A stretch of DNA of 64,000 bases from Isoetes taiwanensis (Eukaryota > Streptophyta > Lycopodiopsida > Isoetales > Isoetaceae): the NCBI GenBank assembly GCA_021234155.1, contig JAJEKV010000057.1:7350623-7414622 (forward strand), given 5' to 3'. The stretch's first letter is position 1. The number at the start of each line of letters is the position of its first letter. Made by a program: the position numbers and the translations under genes. Shown piece by piece: positions 1 through 11,089 of the stretch. The notes beneath the pieces were generated by a model. It saw only the letters and a program-made list of their open reading frames with translations. It ran no database searches and was not told the origin of the DNA.

Positions 1-158
1 CCAGGCCGATTACTTGATTATAGTCCGATTCTTCATTCTTCTGTTGCAGATTTCATAAGATTCCAGCTCTATTTGAAGATATATCTATTTAACAAAAAGT
101 TAGTTTATATGCAGTTTGATCACATGTCATACTTTCAATTATATGCTAAAATATAATT

Positions 159-1376
159 TTGAATTTCATACTTTGGCATTGCTTGCTTCATATTATTATT
201 CATAAGAATACCATGTTTTCCCCAAATTTGTCTTCCTCCAATATCTTGGATTTTGTGTGCGATCTATGGGAGGACAACGAAGACTCAATGGATCAATTCT
301 TTCAATCTGTTATGCATATACTGTGTTGCTGGCTTCTTATTATTTTGGGTTTGAACTCGAGGAGACCTCGCGAGTACTGGATTTTTCCACGACAAGTGGT
401 ATTCTGGAGGGACCTCAGCTCTTCACTATGGTTAGAAAGTAGCATCTCGGGTTCTTATAACTTCAGGTGCTTCTATAGGATGTGTCCAACGAACTTTGAG
501 AATTTGCTAAGATTGGTAGCCCCGCACATCTCCAAGGCTAATCCCATGGAAATGGTGCGCGAGCCAATTGATAAGAGTCTTGCCTCCGCATGTGTGATAT
601 TCAGGTTGGCTCATAATGACAAATGCATTGTCATTTCTCAACTATTTGGTATCGGTTCATCAACAATCCACAAATACACAAGGATTGTTGTGGACATACT
701 GGCTACGCGTTTAAGAAGAGATTTCATTAAGCCCCCAGATGGTCCTAGACTGCAAGAGATCATAGAAGATTTTGAATCTATCTCTGGAGTGCCTCAGATA
801 GCAGGTGTAATTGATGGATCGCACATTCCCCTCCGTTTTAAGCCTGAGACACATTACACTCCAGCTGATTACTGGTGCCGACACCACTTTCATTCCATAT
901 TGTTACAAGCAGCTCGTGATGCTAGCAAAATTTTCTGGGATGTATGTTGTGATGCCCCTAGTGGCTCTCATGACACACGTCATTTTTATACATCACATCT
1001 TTATGGGAAGCTTGCGACAAGACAAATTTTAATAATGCCTATAAGAAGACTTCGTGGTGTGAGAATTAAACCTTTCATACTGGGAGATTCTGGCTATCCA
1101 GCATCTTCGTTCATGGTGATCGTGAAGAGGAAGAATGGTGATACAGCTGATGATATTGCTTTCTCAAGACGCTTGTCTCAGGTCAGGGTTGTCATTGAGA
1201 ATTCATTTGCTTTACTACTTAAGGGTCGTTGGAAGATACTGGAGTCCATGCCAATTCGGTTGCCACATGCACCTCGTGTAGTCATTGCTTGTTGCGTTCT
1301 GCACTTCTTCTTGCAACTCAATGGCAATGTTGTGATTTACGCGGGGAATAGAGTTAAAACAGGGGAAAGCAGGTGA
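159..1376 (+). CDS. PIF/Harbinger (HARBI1/ALP1-like) DDE transposase
   Basis: Open frame of 405 codons encoding the nuclease of a PIF/Harbinger (IS5-like) DNA transposon, which cuts and re-inserts the element in the nucleus. The DDE triad is visible: Asp219 in GVIDGSHIPL, Asp310 in GDSGYP and Glu347 in VVIENSFALL followed by KGRWKIL, all typical of the DDE_Tnp_4 fold. A helix-turn-helix-like part (ISQLFGIGSSTIHKYTRIV, residues about 165-183) precedes the catalytic core. The first ~45 residues are not family-like, so the true start may be the Met near 287 or lie behind an intron. A convergent Myb/SANT-like gene downstream is the usual partner in these elements. The frame is intact, but the partner gene is broken, so the element is probably not autonomous now. 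Confidence 0.9.
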   Translation: MNFILWHCLLHIIIHKNTMFSPNLSSSNILDFVCDLWEDNEDSMDQFFQSVMHILCCWLLIILGLNSRRPREYWIFPRQVVFWRDLSSSLWLESSISGSYNFRCFYRMCPTNFENLLRLVAPHISKANPMEMVREPIDKSLASACVIFRLAHNDKCIVISQLFGIGSSTIHKYTRIVVDILATRLRRDFIKPPDGPRLQEIIEDFESISGVPQIAGVIDGSHIPLRFKPETHYTPADYWCRHHFHSILLQAARDASKIFWDVCCDAPSGSHDTRHFYTSHLYGKLATRQILIMPIRRLRGVRIKPFILGDSGYPASSFMVIVKRKNGDTADDIAFSRRLSQVRVVIENSFALLLKGRWKILESMPIRLPHAPRVVIACCVLHFFLQLNGNVVIYAGNRVKTGESR

Positions 1377-1926
1377 CGCCACGAAGGTAACCTACTTCGA
1401 AGAACAATCTTCAAGTACATGCGTGACAAGAACCTGTTACATTGAATGTATTGAAGGGTTGCTTGTATCTGAAAAAAAAAAAAAAAAAAAGGGAGACAAA
1501 AAAAAAAAAGGGGGGCGAAAGTTCAATGGTTAGATAGTTCAATGGAACATTGCTTAATTGTGTATTTGAGTATTTAAATAACAATAAACTATTTAAGTAT
1601 TTTAAGTATTAAATAACAATCAACTATTGAGATCATATTTTGAGATTGAGATTATATTGAGATTACAATTTTGAGATTCTATTTTTCTAGGTTTTTGATT
1701 CTATAGTTCGAGACTATATCACTTGCATAATATTACATAACACATAAAAAGAACATTAACTTTATAAAATCATAAGTTATTTTAATCCCACACATATTAC
1801 TTGCATAATATCACTTACACATAAATGAAAACATTACATTTCAATTGCATGATTACAATAAAAAAGATAATCAAAATCATTCATAGAAACATAACACTCT
1901 AGATCCTAAACTCGCAAAGGAATAAT
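1377..1926. other. AT-rich spacer between convergent transposon genes
   Basis: Untranslated spacer between the transposase stop and the end of the Myb-like gene. It holds two A-rich runs (1471-1489 and 1499-1509), G-rich patches and short ATT/TTAAG repeats. No coding signal seen. Confidence 0.6.
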
Positions 1927-3210
1927 TCACTGTTGGTAGTTGGAATCATGACTTCCATAATTGAAGCGATCCCCTTCCCATTGAGCCTGGCTTGCATTGT
2001 TTGGCTGTGCAGATGAAAAACGTGCACTCAACTCCATTTGCAAACGCATTTGCATCTCCGCTAGACGCATGTGCATCTGCTTGCTTTTCTCTTGTGCATC
2101 TGCTCGCTTTTCTCTTGTGTTGGTCGTGTTGGTCGTGTGGTTAGTCCACTCGTCTAGCACATTGAGGTCTCGTGTTCGAACCTCACTAGGATCTTGGCAT
2201 CCTAGGACCTTTGGCCCCTGGTATCCTTGTAGGGAGTGGTGCTCCTTGAAGAGGGAGCGTCGTATATCCTAAAGGATGCTGGCTTGTGCTACGACGTAAA
2301 AAATACATCTCTCTCTCTCTTTGCCTATATCTCTAACAACTTCAAGTCCTTGTGTATTACAGTGATATCCTTCATTGCTTCTGCAAGTATTGCAGCTGCA
2401 CCCCTGACACCATCCTCCCCACGTTTCGACTTCGTTTTTTGACCACGCAAACTGGAGGTGCTATTCCTTTGGCCACACTTCTCCTTCTCAATAGTCTTGG
2501 GAGTGTGCTCACTAATATCCTTCTCATTATCCACCTTCTCCTCTTCCTCACTATCGGGCTCAATGATCGTAATGCAAGCTTCACCAGACTCCAAAGTTAT
2601 AGCCGACACGTTAAGTGAGCTAGCTTTTGATGCTTTTCTATTTCCGTGCTCCACCCACATTAGAATCACTTTGAACTACGGGACGCTTTCATTTCCCACT
2701 CTTCTTGGAATTAGACGTCTCATTGGACCTGAACCCTTCGTCCGTAGAACCACCTGGTAACCCACCACACTTGGAGGAATTCCCTAGAACCTGATCAAGC
2801 TGATCAAAATATTGCCATGTGCTGGGCGTCCCACCAGTTCCAAACTCCTTCTGCCTCTCTTGCTTATAACGTCTAATCATATGCTCCGTACGATTCTTAA
2901 CTTGCTTCCAAGTATAATTTGTTCCCATATCCTTATTGACACGACTCGCTAGGAGCTCATAATGCTTAGCACCAAAATTACCATTCCGAATAATGTTCAC
3001 TTTAATGTCCGCAAACTCATCCAACAAGCTATCAACACACTTCGAAGACCACAATGTCTTAGCTTTCTTTTCAGCTTGATCCTCCAATTCCTCGGCCATT
3101 GGCATCTCTCCTACGCACGAAATGTCCATTTGTGTGGAAGCTACCATCTCAACCTCTTGGGACATGTCAAAATCAAGCGTGTCTTCTAGAGGGATGCTAT
3201 TCAAGTCCAT
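1927..3210 (-). pseudogene. Myb/SANT-like (trihelix-type) protein of a Harbinger transposon, interrupted
   Basis: Three collinear minus-strand blocks. 3210-2689: acidic N-terminus, then a Myb/SANT-like DNA-binding domain with W53 in TLWSSKCVDSLLDEF, W101 in NYTWKQVKNRTEHM and W129 in PSTWQYFDQL. 2669-2325: Ser/Glu/Lys-rich linker including IIEPDSEEEEKVDNEKD. 2160-1927: charged coiled-coil C-terminus (MRLAEMQMRLQMELSARF). In PIF/Harbinger elements this partner protein binds DNA and brings the transposase to the ends. Frame changes near 2680, where an intron or frameshift is possible, and the last two blocks are separated by an inserted SINE (about 2118-2318). The intact family protein would be one continuous chain, so this copy is probably non-functional unless spliced around the insert. 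Confidence 0.75.
2118..2318 (+). mobile_element. tRNA-derived SINE inserted in the Myb-like gene
   Basis: About 200 bp with a pol III split promoter: an A-box-like stretch (GTGGTTAGTCCACTCG, near 2138) and a clear B box (GTGTTCGAACCTC, near 2170), at tRNA-like spacing. It ends in a (CT)n tail at about 2306-2320 rather than poly(A). It occupies exactly the gap between the linker and coiled-coil blocks of the minus-strand Myb-like gene, which supports an insertion. No clean target-site duplication could be assigned because both edges are CT-rich. Confidence 0.6.
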
Positions 3211-3424
3211 GGCAATGAAACGAGGCTTTGAATCCTTTTAATCCACAAACCTTAGAGGCTTAGGAAATGGAAAAAAAAAATCAAGATTGTAACAAACCTT
3301 TGAGACTTAGGAAATGGAAAAAAAATCGATATATTTCAATTGTAACAATCGAGATTACTTGAAAATGGAGCAGATATGCTTTACAGAGAAGGAATGGGCT
3401 TGAACAGATTGGGGTCGAACAGAT

Positions 3425-3580
3425 TGGGAAATAGGAATAGGAATCAGAATATCAGAAATAGGAATAGAAATCAGAAATAGGAATAGGAATCAGAAATGGA
3501 ATAGGAATCGATATCAGAAATGGAATAGGAATCAGATATCAGAAATCGATTTCGGAAATGGAATAGGAATGCTGTATAAA
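3425..3580. repeat. GGAATAGGAATCAGAAAT minisatellite
   Basis: Tandem, imperfect copies of an approximately 18-bp unit built from GGAATAGGAATC and AGAAAT(C/A). A related GGAG(G/C)AGAATG repeat follows at 3715-3780. It lies upstream of the Myb-like gene, within the presumed transposon. Confidence 0.75.
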
Positions 3581-4080
3581 TAGATGTTAACAGAGAAGGA
3601 TTGGGGCTCGAATAGGCTCGAAAAGGAAAAGGAATTGGTACCCGGTAACCAGCCACAAGAAATCTCTACCTTCTGGGTGCGTGCAGATGCAAATAAAATG
3701 AAAAGAAAGAATGGGAGAAATAGGAGCAGAATGGGAGGAATAGGAGCAGAATGAAGACTGAATGGCAGGAGCAGAATCCAGATCAGAAAAAAAATCAAGC
3801 AAGATGGTGATGACGGATTCAGCCTTTTCGATTCATTTGTAGTCTATTCAGACCAGTTTCTTCCCGCAATTACAGCTGCCCAGATTCCAGCAATCAGCTT
3901 GATGGGTTCATGTGAATGTGTTTTGCTGCCCTGCTGAATCCTCCCAACTGAGTAAGCCCTGAATCAGCCGAGCCCAATTTCCTGGGTCAGCTCGTGCGCC
4001 ATGAACGGCGCGATGCTGAGTGCAAAATTTTCAGCCGCTGAAGTCTGGAGCAGCGCGTTATCAGCGCGGGGTAAATTTAG

Positions 4081-4101
4081 TCCCATATGAACGGTCCATA
4101 A
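4081..4101. other. Candidate right end of the Harbinger element
   Basis: Read from the minus strand this is TTA followed by TGGACCGTTCATATGGG. PIF/Harbinger elements duplicate TTA/TAA on insertion and often start with a GG(G/A)CCGTTYR-type terminal repeat. The GC-rich subterminal DNA at 4000-4080 (repeated AGCGC/GCGCG motifs) also fits. The left end is outside the window, so the inverted repeat cannot be confirmed. Confidence 0.35.
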
Positions 4102-4267
4102 TTGTGCAGGCGATGGAATGTAGAACGGGAGGATGAACAGATTTTGCCCTTTCTTAAATATGTAGTTGGCGTGATGTAATGAACGACACCTTTAAATTAT
4201 GCCATTATTCTTCTAAAATTATAATGCAGAATAGGACTTCGTATTGTCAGGAGCGGCGCCGCTTCCC

Positions 4268-4350
4268 CTGCACTGTGCTTTCTTCTTCCAGAAATCCCTG
4301 GCTATGGCTTGCTTGCACTGTGCTTTCTTCCAGAAATCCCTGGCTATGGC
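4268..4350. repeat. Short tandem duplication
   Basis: A ~42-bp unit beginning GCACTGTGCTTTCTTC and ending CCTGGCTATGGC occurs twice in tandem, differing by a 3-bp TTC indel. No gene recognised around it. Confidence 0.8.
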
Positions 4351-4845
4351 CTGTTCAAGGCATTGAGAAGGAGCGATTTCAAGCTTTCAAGGTGTGCATG
4401 TCTTTAACAGACAATCGCCGATGAAGCATAACTGCAAAAGCCAGAGGAACCAGAAATTTCCCTCTTTTTTTGCCTTTGCGTCTCCCGTCTTGGCCTTTCA
4501 CATACTCTGGACATGGTTTTGCAGACTAATTGCTTCCCGCTGCTTTTATTCTGGCAAAGAAAGACTGTCGCTGCTCCTTTGTTGCCGATTTCCTTGAGGA
4601 CATCCCACAAAAAATACTCTGAATCATTTCCCTGTTTCCTAGGTTTGAATGGGACCTTTCAAAAACCCGTCTTTTGATCTTCTAAGCCAAATCGAACCGT
4701 ATTCTGAGCTTCTAAGCTAAACCAAACCGGCATATTGCATCATTTCGACAACCATTCCTGCCTGCGAACTGCGCTTGAAGGTCGGCTATGGCGGGTTCTA
4801 GAATTTCTACAAGACTACGTGGCACAAGTAAATAGGTGGAAATTT

Positions 4846-4938
4846 AAAGGGCACCGGCGGCGCCGCCAAACTCGGCGGCGCACTCGCGGCTCCGCCGCTT
4901 GTGCGCCGCCTCGTTTGGCGGGGCCGCCGGAGCCCTTT
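4846..4938. repeat. GC-rich perfect-ended hairpin (93 bp)
   Basis: Inverted repeat whose arms start AAAGGGCACCGGCGGC and end GCCGCCGGAGCCCTTT, with inner arms GCCAAACTCGGCGGCGCA and TGCGCCGCCTCGTTTGGC. The whole block can fold into one long stem with a short GC-rich loop. It contrasts sharply with the AT-rich surroundings. Could be a tiny MITE-like foldback element. Confidence 0.75.
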
Positions 4939-4975
4939 ACAACGCGGAATGCCCCTCCTCCTGGCAATTACCTAG

Positions 4976-5170
4976 TACGTTATGTAGAATGGCATGGGGG
5001 AAGCCATTCTTGCTGCCCCCATGACTTGCAGAATCAGGGAACGTCATGTAGGCACGACCTGATTCTGCAGGTCACGGGGGCAGCAAGAATGACCGACCCC
5101 ATGCCATTCTACTACGTCAAGGCAATCCTTAACCTGATTCTACAGGTTTTGTAAGGAAGCAAGAATGGTT
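4976..5170. repeat. Long imperfect hairpin with a third half-copy
   Basis: Left arm 4976-5038 (TAGAATGGCATGGGG then CATTCTTGCTGCCCCC) pairs with right arm 5058-5119 around a 19-nt loop; stem about 62 bp with a few mismatches. A diverged third copy of part of the right arm follows at about 5133-5170 (CCTGATTCTACAGGTT). This shape is that of a MITE or a miRNA-like foldback precursor. No open frame of note. Confidence 0.75.
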
Positions 5171-6052
5171 TCAAAGATCTTGCAGGAACACACTCCTACT
5201 TGCCTTTGACGTGATGGATTAGGTTTGAATTGGGCCTAAAATGATTATTGCGGAAAGCTCACTCAACCTTGATTCGACAAAGCATGGAACCCAAATTGAA
5301 CTTGAATCCAGCCTGTGCATCACTAATCTGGTCTGGAAGCCCAATCAAGCACGAAGTGGATCGAATTAGGCATTGATTAGGCTTATTCCCTTAATTGCAG
5401 GACATGGGAAGGTTGAAGGAAGGGGTCTGAAGGGTGTGAGCTATTGGGTTCTGCGCAGAGGGGGAAACTCGTGAAGCCTGGCTCATGTGGGGTCTGACGC
5501 AATAGCAGGGCCTATACCCTCACTAACGGGACCCTATTACCCATGACAAATGCAACTTGCGCCTTAGGTAGGGAGACTTGGCCACAATGGCGATCGCATG
5601 GGTCTATGGAAGGGGCGCTCGTGGACCCCACTGTTTGGATGGCATTTGATCGATCACGAGCCCGATTTTTCCAAAAAAAGCACACGATTAGATTGTTCAG
5701 GTCGTCTGGAATTCAATGGTCATGTTCTTAGCGACAAGGCACACTAATTTGGCCATTAGAACCTTTAAGTGCGCCAAAGGGGGTGACCCTCCCCCATATC
5801 CTTTGAGATGGCACAGGAGCAATCATTGCAACAATGCCATACTTGCAAAATGCAATAATAAGCTTCACGTTTCTAACTCCAAATACCAATCAATATAAAA
5901 TGCTTGTCTACATGAATCAATGAGAGATCTTTAGATTCTACACGCACCCTAAACATCTAGCCCATGGAACATTGCGTTAGAATTAGCCTTCAACTTATCC
6001 TTAGTTACTTTCTAACAGATGATAGACGATGATAAAGGAGAGACTATGGTGT
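5171..6052. other. Intergenic, upstream of the pseudouridine synthase gene
   Basis: No coding region recognised. It should contain the promoter and 5' UTR of the gene starting at 6053, but no obvious TATA box with a consistent start site could be assigned. Confidence 0.5.
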
Positions 6053-9000
6053 ATGGCTTCTTCTTATATGCTCTGCGATACTGTAGCGTCCCTCCCTTTT
6101 CTAGATACCACTAGATATATCGGATCCCGCTGTTTTGCTTCCTGTGCTTCAGCAGTTGTGGATGTTAACAATGCTACCCGCAATGGCTCCAGGCCTGTCT
6201 TCCAAAGGTAAGTTTCCTCTCATGTTTTGTTTCCCAGATTCTGCACTATGTTCATGTAGAAGTGCATTGTTAGTAATTTTATTGAACATTACAATTGCTG
6301 GTTTTAAACGTTGCAGGCCAGAAGAGTATGATCGGCTACTCCCTTGTCCTCCCCACAACTACCAACCTCGTATCGAACATCTCATCGTTGAGCACGGTGG
6401 TAATGTTGTTGACATTATATCAACCAGATTATCTCTTCCTCAACAGTAAGATTTATTCAAGCTTTGACTTTAGTAAAGAAGTAGGGAATCCTATTTCATT
6501 TGCAAGGTTCAATGAGCATCTTAACTAATTGTCAAATTCAATATGTCCAATTGAGCTATGATAATACGAATGTAATTCAACAAATTTAGTTTTATTGCTT
6601 CAATGTTTGTGCCAAAGTTGTGTAAATCTGATCAATGCAAATATAACCTGTTAAATTGGAATGATGGTGTTGTGCAGGTATATCAAAGACCTTATACATT
6701 TTGGTTCTGTTTATTATGCGGTTCGCTGCCCTACTCCTCCTGCAAGTGCAACCGCCGAACACATGGAGTTGTATGAAAAATCCTTGCAGTGCAAACCAGC
6801 AATGAAGGGCAAAACATTGAAAGATGCACAAAGAATATTCAGAGTGCCAAACGCACATGAAATGTTGCAAGTTGGGGCTTACATGCGTGTACATGTGCAT
6901 CCAAAGCGTTTTCCACGGTGATAATTTGGTAGATAATATCAAAGTCTGATTTTCTAAATTATGATAAGCAGTTTTTTTTTTAGAATCTTATTAAGCACAT
7001 ATTGTTGATCAGGTGTTATGAAGTTGATTGGAAGTCAAGAATTATAGCGAATAGGGCTTCATTTGTGGTCCTAAATAAACCAGCAGGTGTGGCGGTGAGT
7101 TTGTATGCTGCATATACCTGAAGGTTAATTACATTAGAATCTTGCTTATGGGTTTCTCTAGGTAGGAGGTACCGTGGACAATCTGGAAGAATCGTGTGCG
7201 ACATTTGCTGCACGTGCTTTGGGTATGCGGTATCCTTTGCTGCTTACCCATCAGATTGACACATGTACAGAAGGATGGTGGGTATCTGAGATTCCACTTA
7301 GTTCCTGCTCTTTTTCGGGCTAAACATATGTATGTCCGCAAAGATTAAGCTTGAATATTTCGTTTCAGTGTTGTTCTTGCAAAAGACAAGGAGTTTACTT
7401 CAAGGTTTCACAAGCTGCTGCGGGTTTGTTCTCTGTCACAAGTGCTTTCTTTTATTTTTTGCACAAGAATGACTGTAGACCAGAAATTTGCACATCTCTC
7501 TTTTACCTTGGATTCAACTTCTTTAATGTCTATCCGTTCATAATTCTAGCTGATTAGGCCCTTGGCTACTGCTCTTGCTGCAGTTTATGTTGAGATTCTA
7601 ACTGTCTTATTGCTCATTGTAAAAGTCAAGTAACCAGGCATCAAATGAAGTCTTCACTGGGGATTTAAACCAATATAATATTGCACTTTTTGCTTGGGAG
7701 CTCCTTCAACTTATATCATTTCATATCCAGGGGTCACAGATCATTGTGTAGCTTTGCAGCATTCTCCAATGTCCAATTTGCGACCGAATCTTTTTTCTTG
7801 CAAGCCCTTAAGCTGGTATATTGGGCAGTGCTCAGACGTTGGATGCTCGATGAATTCTACTGGATTTCTAAGAGTATCCAGGGATGTCGAAAGGTTTATA
7901 TGGTTCATGTTAAGGACTAGGATCAATACTTCGAAATCCTTTCTCGTTGGGAATGTATTCCTGAGCATCTGAAGTGTCTCCAAGTGCCCTATCTTAACCA
8001 TGTTCTTGGACCATGTTGCTCGGTTTCAGCAGAATACTGATTCTTTTTAACTTAATGTTGTTTACCTTTTTGTTTCCTTAACAGATGAGGAAAGTGGAGA
8101 AATATTATCTAGCTCTTGCAACATCTCCAGTTCCTTTAGGGAAGGTTTCTCATTTTATGCGACCGGATCTCTTCGCTCCTCGAGTTCTTAGCAAAGGTAA
8201 TACCCATGGTGGATATGATATTTTAAAATGCCCTTCTTAATGCATTTTGAAGAAAATGTTGGTGTCGGTCAGTTTATTATCAATAATAGCTGGCATTAGC
8301 CTGTTTCTACAAGATATTTATGTGTCCATGTTCCTGGATGGCTGAACCCTTTATGGGTTGACCTATTATCAGGCTCTTTGAAGGTGATCAAGCAAGTTGA
8401 GCACATTTACAACTCTTTCGCATTGTTTTGAGATTCCAAGTGCTTCAGGAATTAGGGGACATCTCTGTCCATAAAGTGGTTGCCCTTACTTTACCAATAT
8501 CCTTCATCTTTGGTGGCCAAACACCGTCGTAGAAGATGGTGAAGTTATGCATTGAAAACTTTATGAGCCACATATTTGAAAGAAATGGTTTCAATTTCAG
8601 CAGAAACATCTTTCCTTGAATCATACGAATGCCTGAATTTGATGCATTTATAAGGCATTGGTTTGAAATTCTTATAAAGGTTTCTAGATCCATAAATCCG
8701 CATATAAATGAAATGATAAGTACTTTGTTATGCTTTTTTTGTTGTCCCTTTATGTGTCTTTGATTTTCTAAGTGCTAATGTTTATTTTATTCCAGAACCC
8801 CACAAAGATTGGTATTTCTGTGAATTGGAGATTCTCGAATGTCAGAAACTGCCTTGGCCTTCAGAAACCATGCCCATGCAAGGAAAATATGACTGCAAGT
8901 GGCCTGATCCCGATTACTCTTATGAATATAAAATAAGGTTGTCCACAGGCCGTACACATCAGGTAATAATTTGCTTGTGGTGGTTTAATGCTACAACCTC

Positions 9001-9313
9001 ACTGTAAGAAAGCACAATTATTTTAGCTACAGTTGGCAAATGTCAGGTCCGGGCTCAATTTGCAGCATTAGGTGCTCCTCTTGTTGGGGACACAGTCTAT
9101 ATGCCAGCAGCATTGAAGCGTTTTGAAGATCCCACCATAGACCCCTTTCTGGAAATGGATGAAGAGAACAACAGTGAAGATGCTGAAAAGAACTGGTTAG
9201 CACAACATGGGTCTGAACCAGAGTCTGCAATTGGACTTCAGGCATGTTCAATTTCCTGGGAAGACAATGGCTGCTCTTTTACGGCTGGTCTGCCATGGTG
9301 GAGACAGTCATGA
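6053..9313 (+). CDS. RNA pseudouridine synthase, plant PUS6-type (RluA family), nine exons
   Basis: Exons, all GT-AG: 6053-6207, 6317-6445, 6678-6917, 7013-7094, 7162-7277, 7369-7423, 8085-8196, 8796-8962, 9047-9313. Together 1323 nt, an unbroken 440 codons plus stop. The enzyme isomerises uridine to pseudouridine in RNA. The RluA-type catalytic loop HQIDTCTEG (exon 5; Asp is the nucleophile) is split just before CVVLAKDKEF (exon 6). VLNKPAGVAVGGT precedes it, and the C-terminal RLSTGRTHQVRAQFAALGAPLVGD motif follows across exons 8 and 9. The end, AGLPWWRQS, is like plant PUS6 proteins. The Ser/Ala-containing N-terminus (MASSYMLCDTV...) could be a plastid transit peptide, as annotated for Arabidopsis PUS6. 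An in-frame ATG at 6029 would add eight residues. The intron at 7424-8084 carries unrelated spurious frames. Gene appears intact. Confidence 0.93.
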
Positions 9314-10970
9314 GCTCAAGGTTTGGACGTTTTATTTGCAAATTTATGGTTGTTTTGGTTAAGTCTAATTTGGAAACAGACGCTTTGCAGAATTGGAATG
9401 CATGTATTTTGGGCCACTCAACCAAAGCATCTTGATTACTGAGCATCATTGAAACCTTGATCTTGTGTCGAGCTCGTATATCCCTGGCAAAGGGCACTTT
9501 TCAAACACAAATACAATTCATATACCATGTAGATTTATTGCCATTGACAAAACAAACCACTACACCTCTATGGTGAATGTAAAAAATCAGAAGTTCCAAT
9601 AGGATCTTTATATTTTTTGCAATGGTTTACATAACCTCCCAATGATATAGCAACCTGCTATATGATATAGCAACCTGCTATATCATTTAAATGTCATAAA
9701 TGATATAGATTTATGCTGAGTGTCTGATATAACAACCTGCTTGAATTTATGGGTTGTCCAAACAACTGAGATCATTTCTTCAAGAGCTGATTTTGAGAAT
9801 TGTTTGCTCTAATCATCTAACGAATATCTGAATTGATATTGCGTGTTATCATATGCTAGACCTCATTTGCACGCCAAGCATTTTAATGCACACGTCTAGC
9901 AGGTGCTGCCACAATCACATGGTTCGTTCCTTACATAATGGGTACGAACATGCGATATTATGCAATCCCTTTTGCAATTATTTTAATTAGTTCATAGTCT
10001 TCCCTGTTACTTCTTCATTCATAAATGGGTTCTATCCATCTTGTAGCTAACTTTACCACTTTTCATGTTTTTTTTTCCGATATAGAGGATAAAGACGGAA
10101 TGCATGTACATAAATGACACGCCATCAACTTTTCAAAGTAAGGAATTCAGCAACCTAACGAAGCAGAAAACATTTTAGAGGAGGAAATTTTCCTTACGTT
10201 TCAAACTACCATGCTAAATTTAGAATTTAGCCAGCAATCCGTAAACAGTTCCCCGGAACCTTGGAACCAAAGCTGAGGCACTACGAGCTACTAGTTAGGC
10301 TTCGAATAAAAAGATCTCCTACTTCAATTTTAAATTTTGATTCTATTTCGTATTGTTGGAACTATGATTCTAGTACAACAACAAAAATACTATTATGGTC
10401 CTTGGGACATGTCCCCAAATGACTCATTTACATGTATGTTTAGAAAGAAAATACCCTCCTCAAATCCAAATGACTGATACAAACAAACTGGTCCAAAATA
10501 ACAGTGACAAAACAGAGCCTCTGTAACTGTGGCAAACTTTGAAAGCTGATATCTTGAGTTCCAGACCTCCGTTTGACCTGCACCATAGCTCGTTGGATTC
10601 GTATCGCCGAAACACATCTTTTGATGTAGGATAGATTGTGTATTATGGAACTGTCACCATCTGTTTTTACAGAAAAACGACCTGCTGTAACCCAAAAGTT
10701 CTCCACAAATTCTCTGTAATTGGAGCTCTGCCAAATCTGAATCCCTTAAAATAGAACTTCATCATAAGCAATCAATTGGAACAGATGATCATTCCCTTGC
10801 CACGACATGTCACAAGAATGACATGGCACCTCAAATGCTGTCTTATCTCTATCTCTAATATATAATTATAATATGGAGGATAAGGGGCTAGGTTAAATAT
10901 AGTTGATTGTTTAAATATTATTGGTTAGTGTTAAATACGTGTCACCTCTTAAAATTTTTAGAAAGGAGTA
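9314..10970. other. Intergenic with a small GATATAGCAACCTGCT repeat
   Basis: No gene recognised. Between about 9644 and 9740 the unit GATATAGCAACCTGCTAT recurs in tandem and then as diverged copies. The 3' UTR of the preceding gene must lie in the first few hundred bases. Confidence 0.6.
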
Positions 10971-10980
10971 GTTTGTGCTA

Positions 10981-11067
10981 GAAGTTTCTTCGTATAGTAT
11001 AGAAGGTGCTAGAAGCTTCTGCAGAGGGTCTAGAATCTTCCAGGATTCTCTTGGCTTCGTATAAAAA
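10981..11067 (+). promoter_or_regulatory. Heat-shock element cluster plus TATA box
   Basis: Three heat-shock-element-like blocks of alternating nGAAn/nTTCn: GAAGTTTCTTC at 10981, GAAGCTTC at 11012 and GAATCTTCCAGGATTCTC at 11033-11050. A TATA box, TATAAAAA (11060-11067), lies 10 bp downstream. This tight proximal spacing is the classic layout of plant heat-shock gene promoters and predicts transcription starting near 11090-11100 on the plus strand. Confidence 0.55.
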
Positions 11068-11089
11068 GGGAGGGCACCCGTTCAAGCTG

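Noticed and set aside
7681-8001. Three overlapping frames of 79-92 codons
   Set aside because: They lie within the intron between exons 6 and 7 of the pseudouridine synthase gene and have no homology I recognise.
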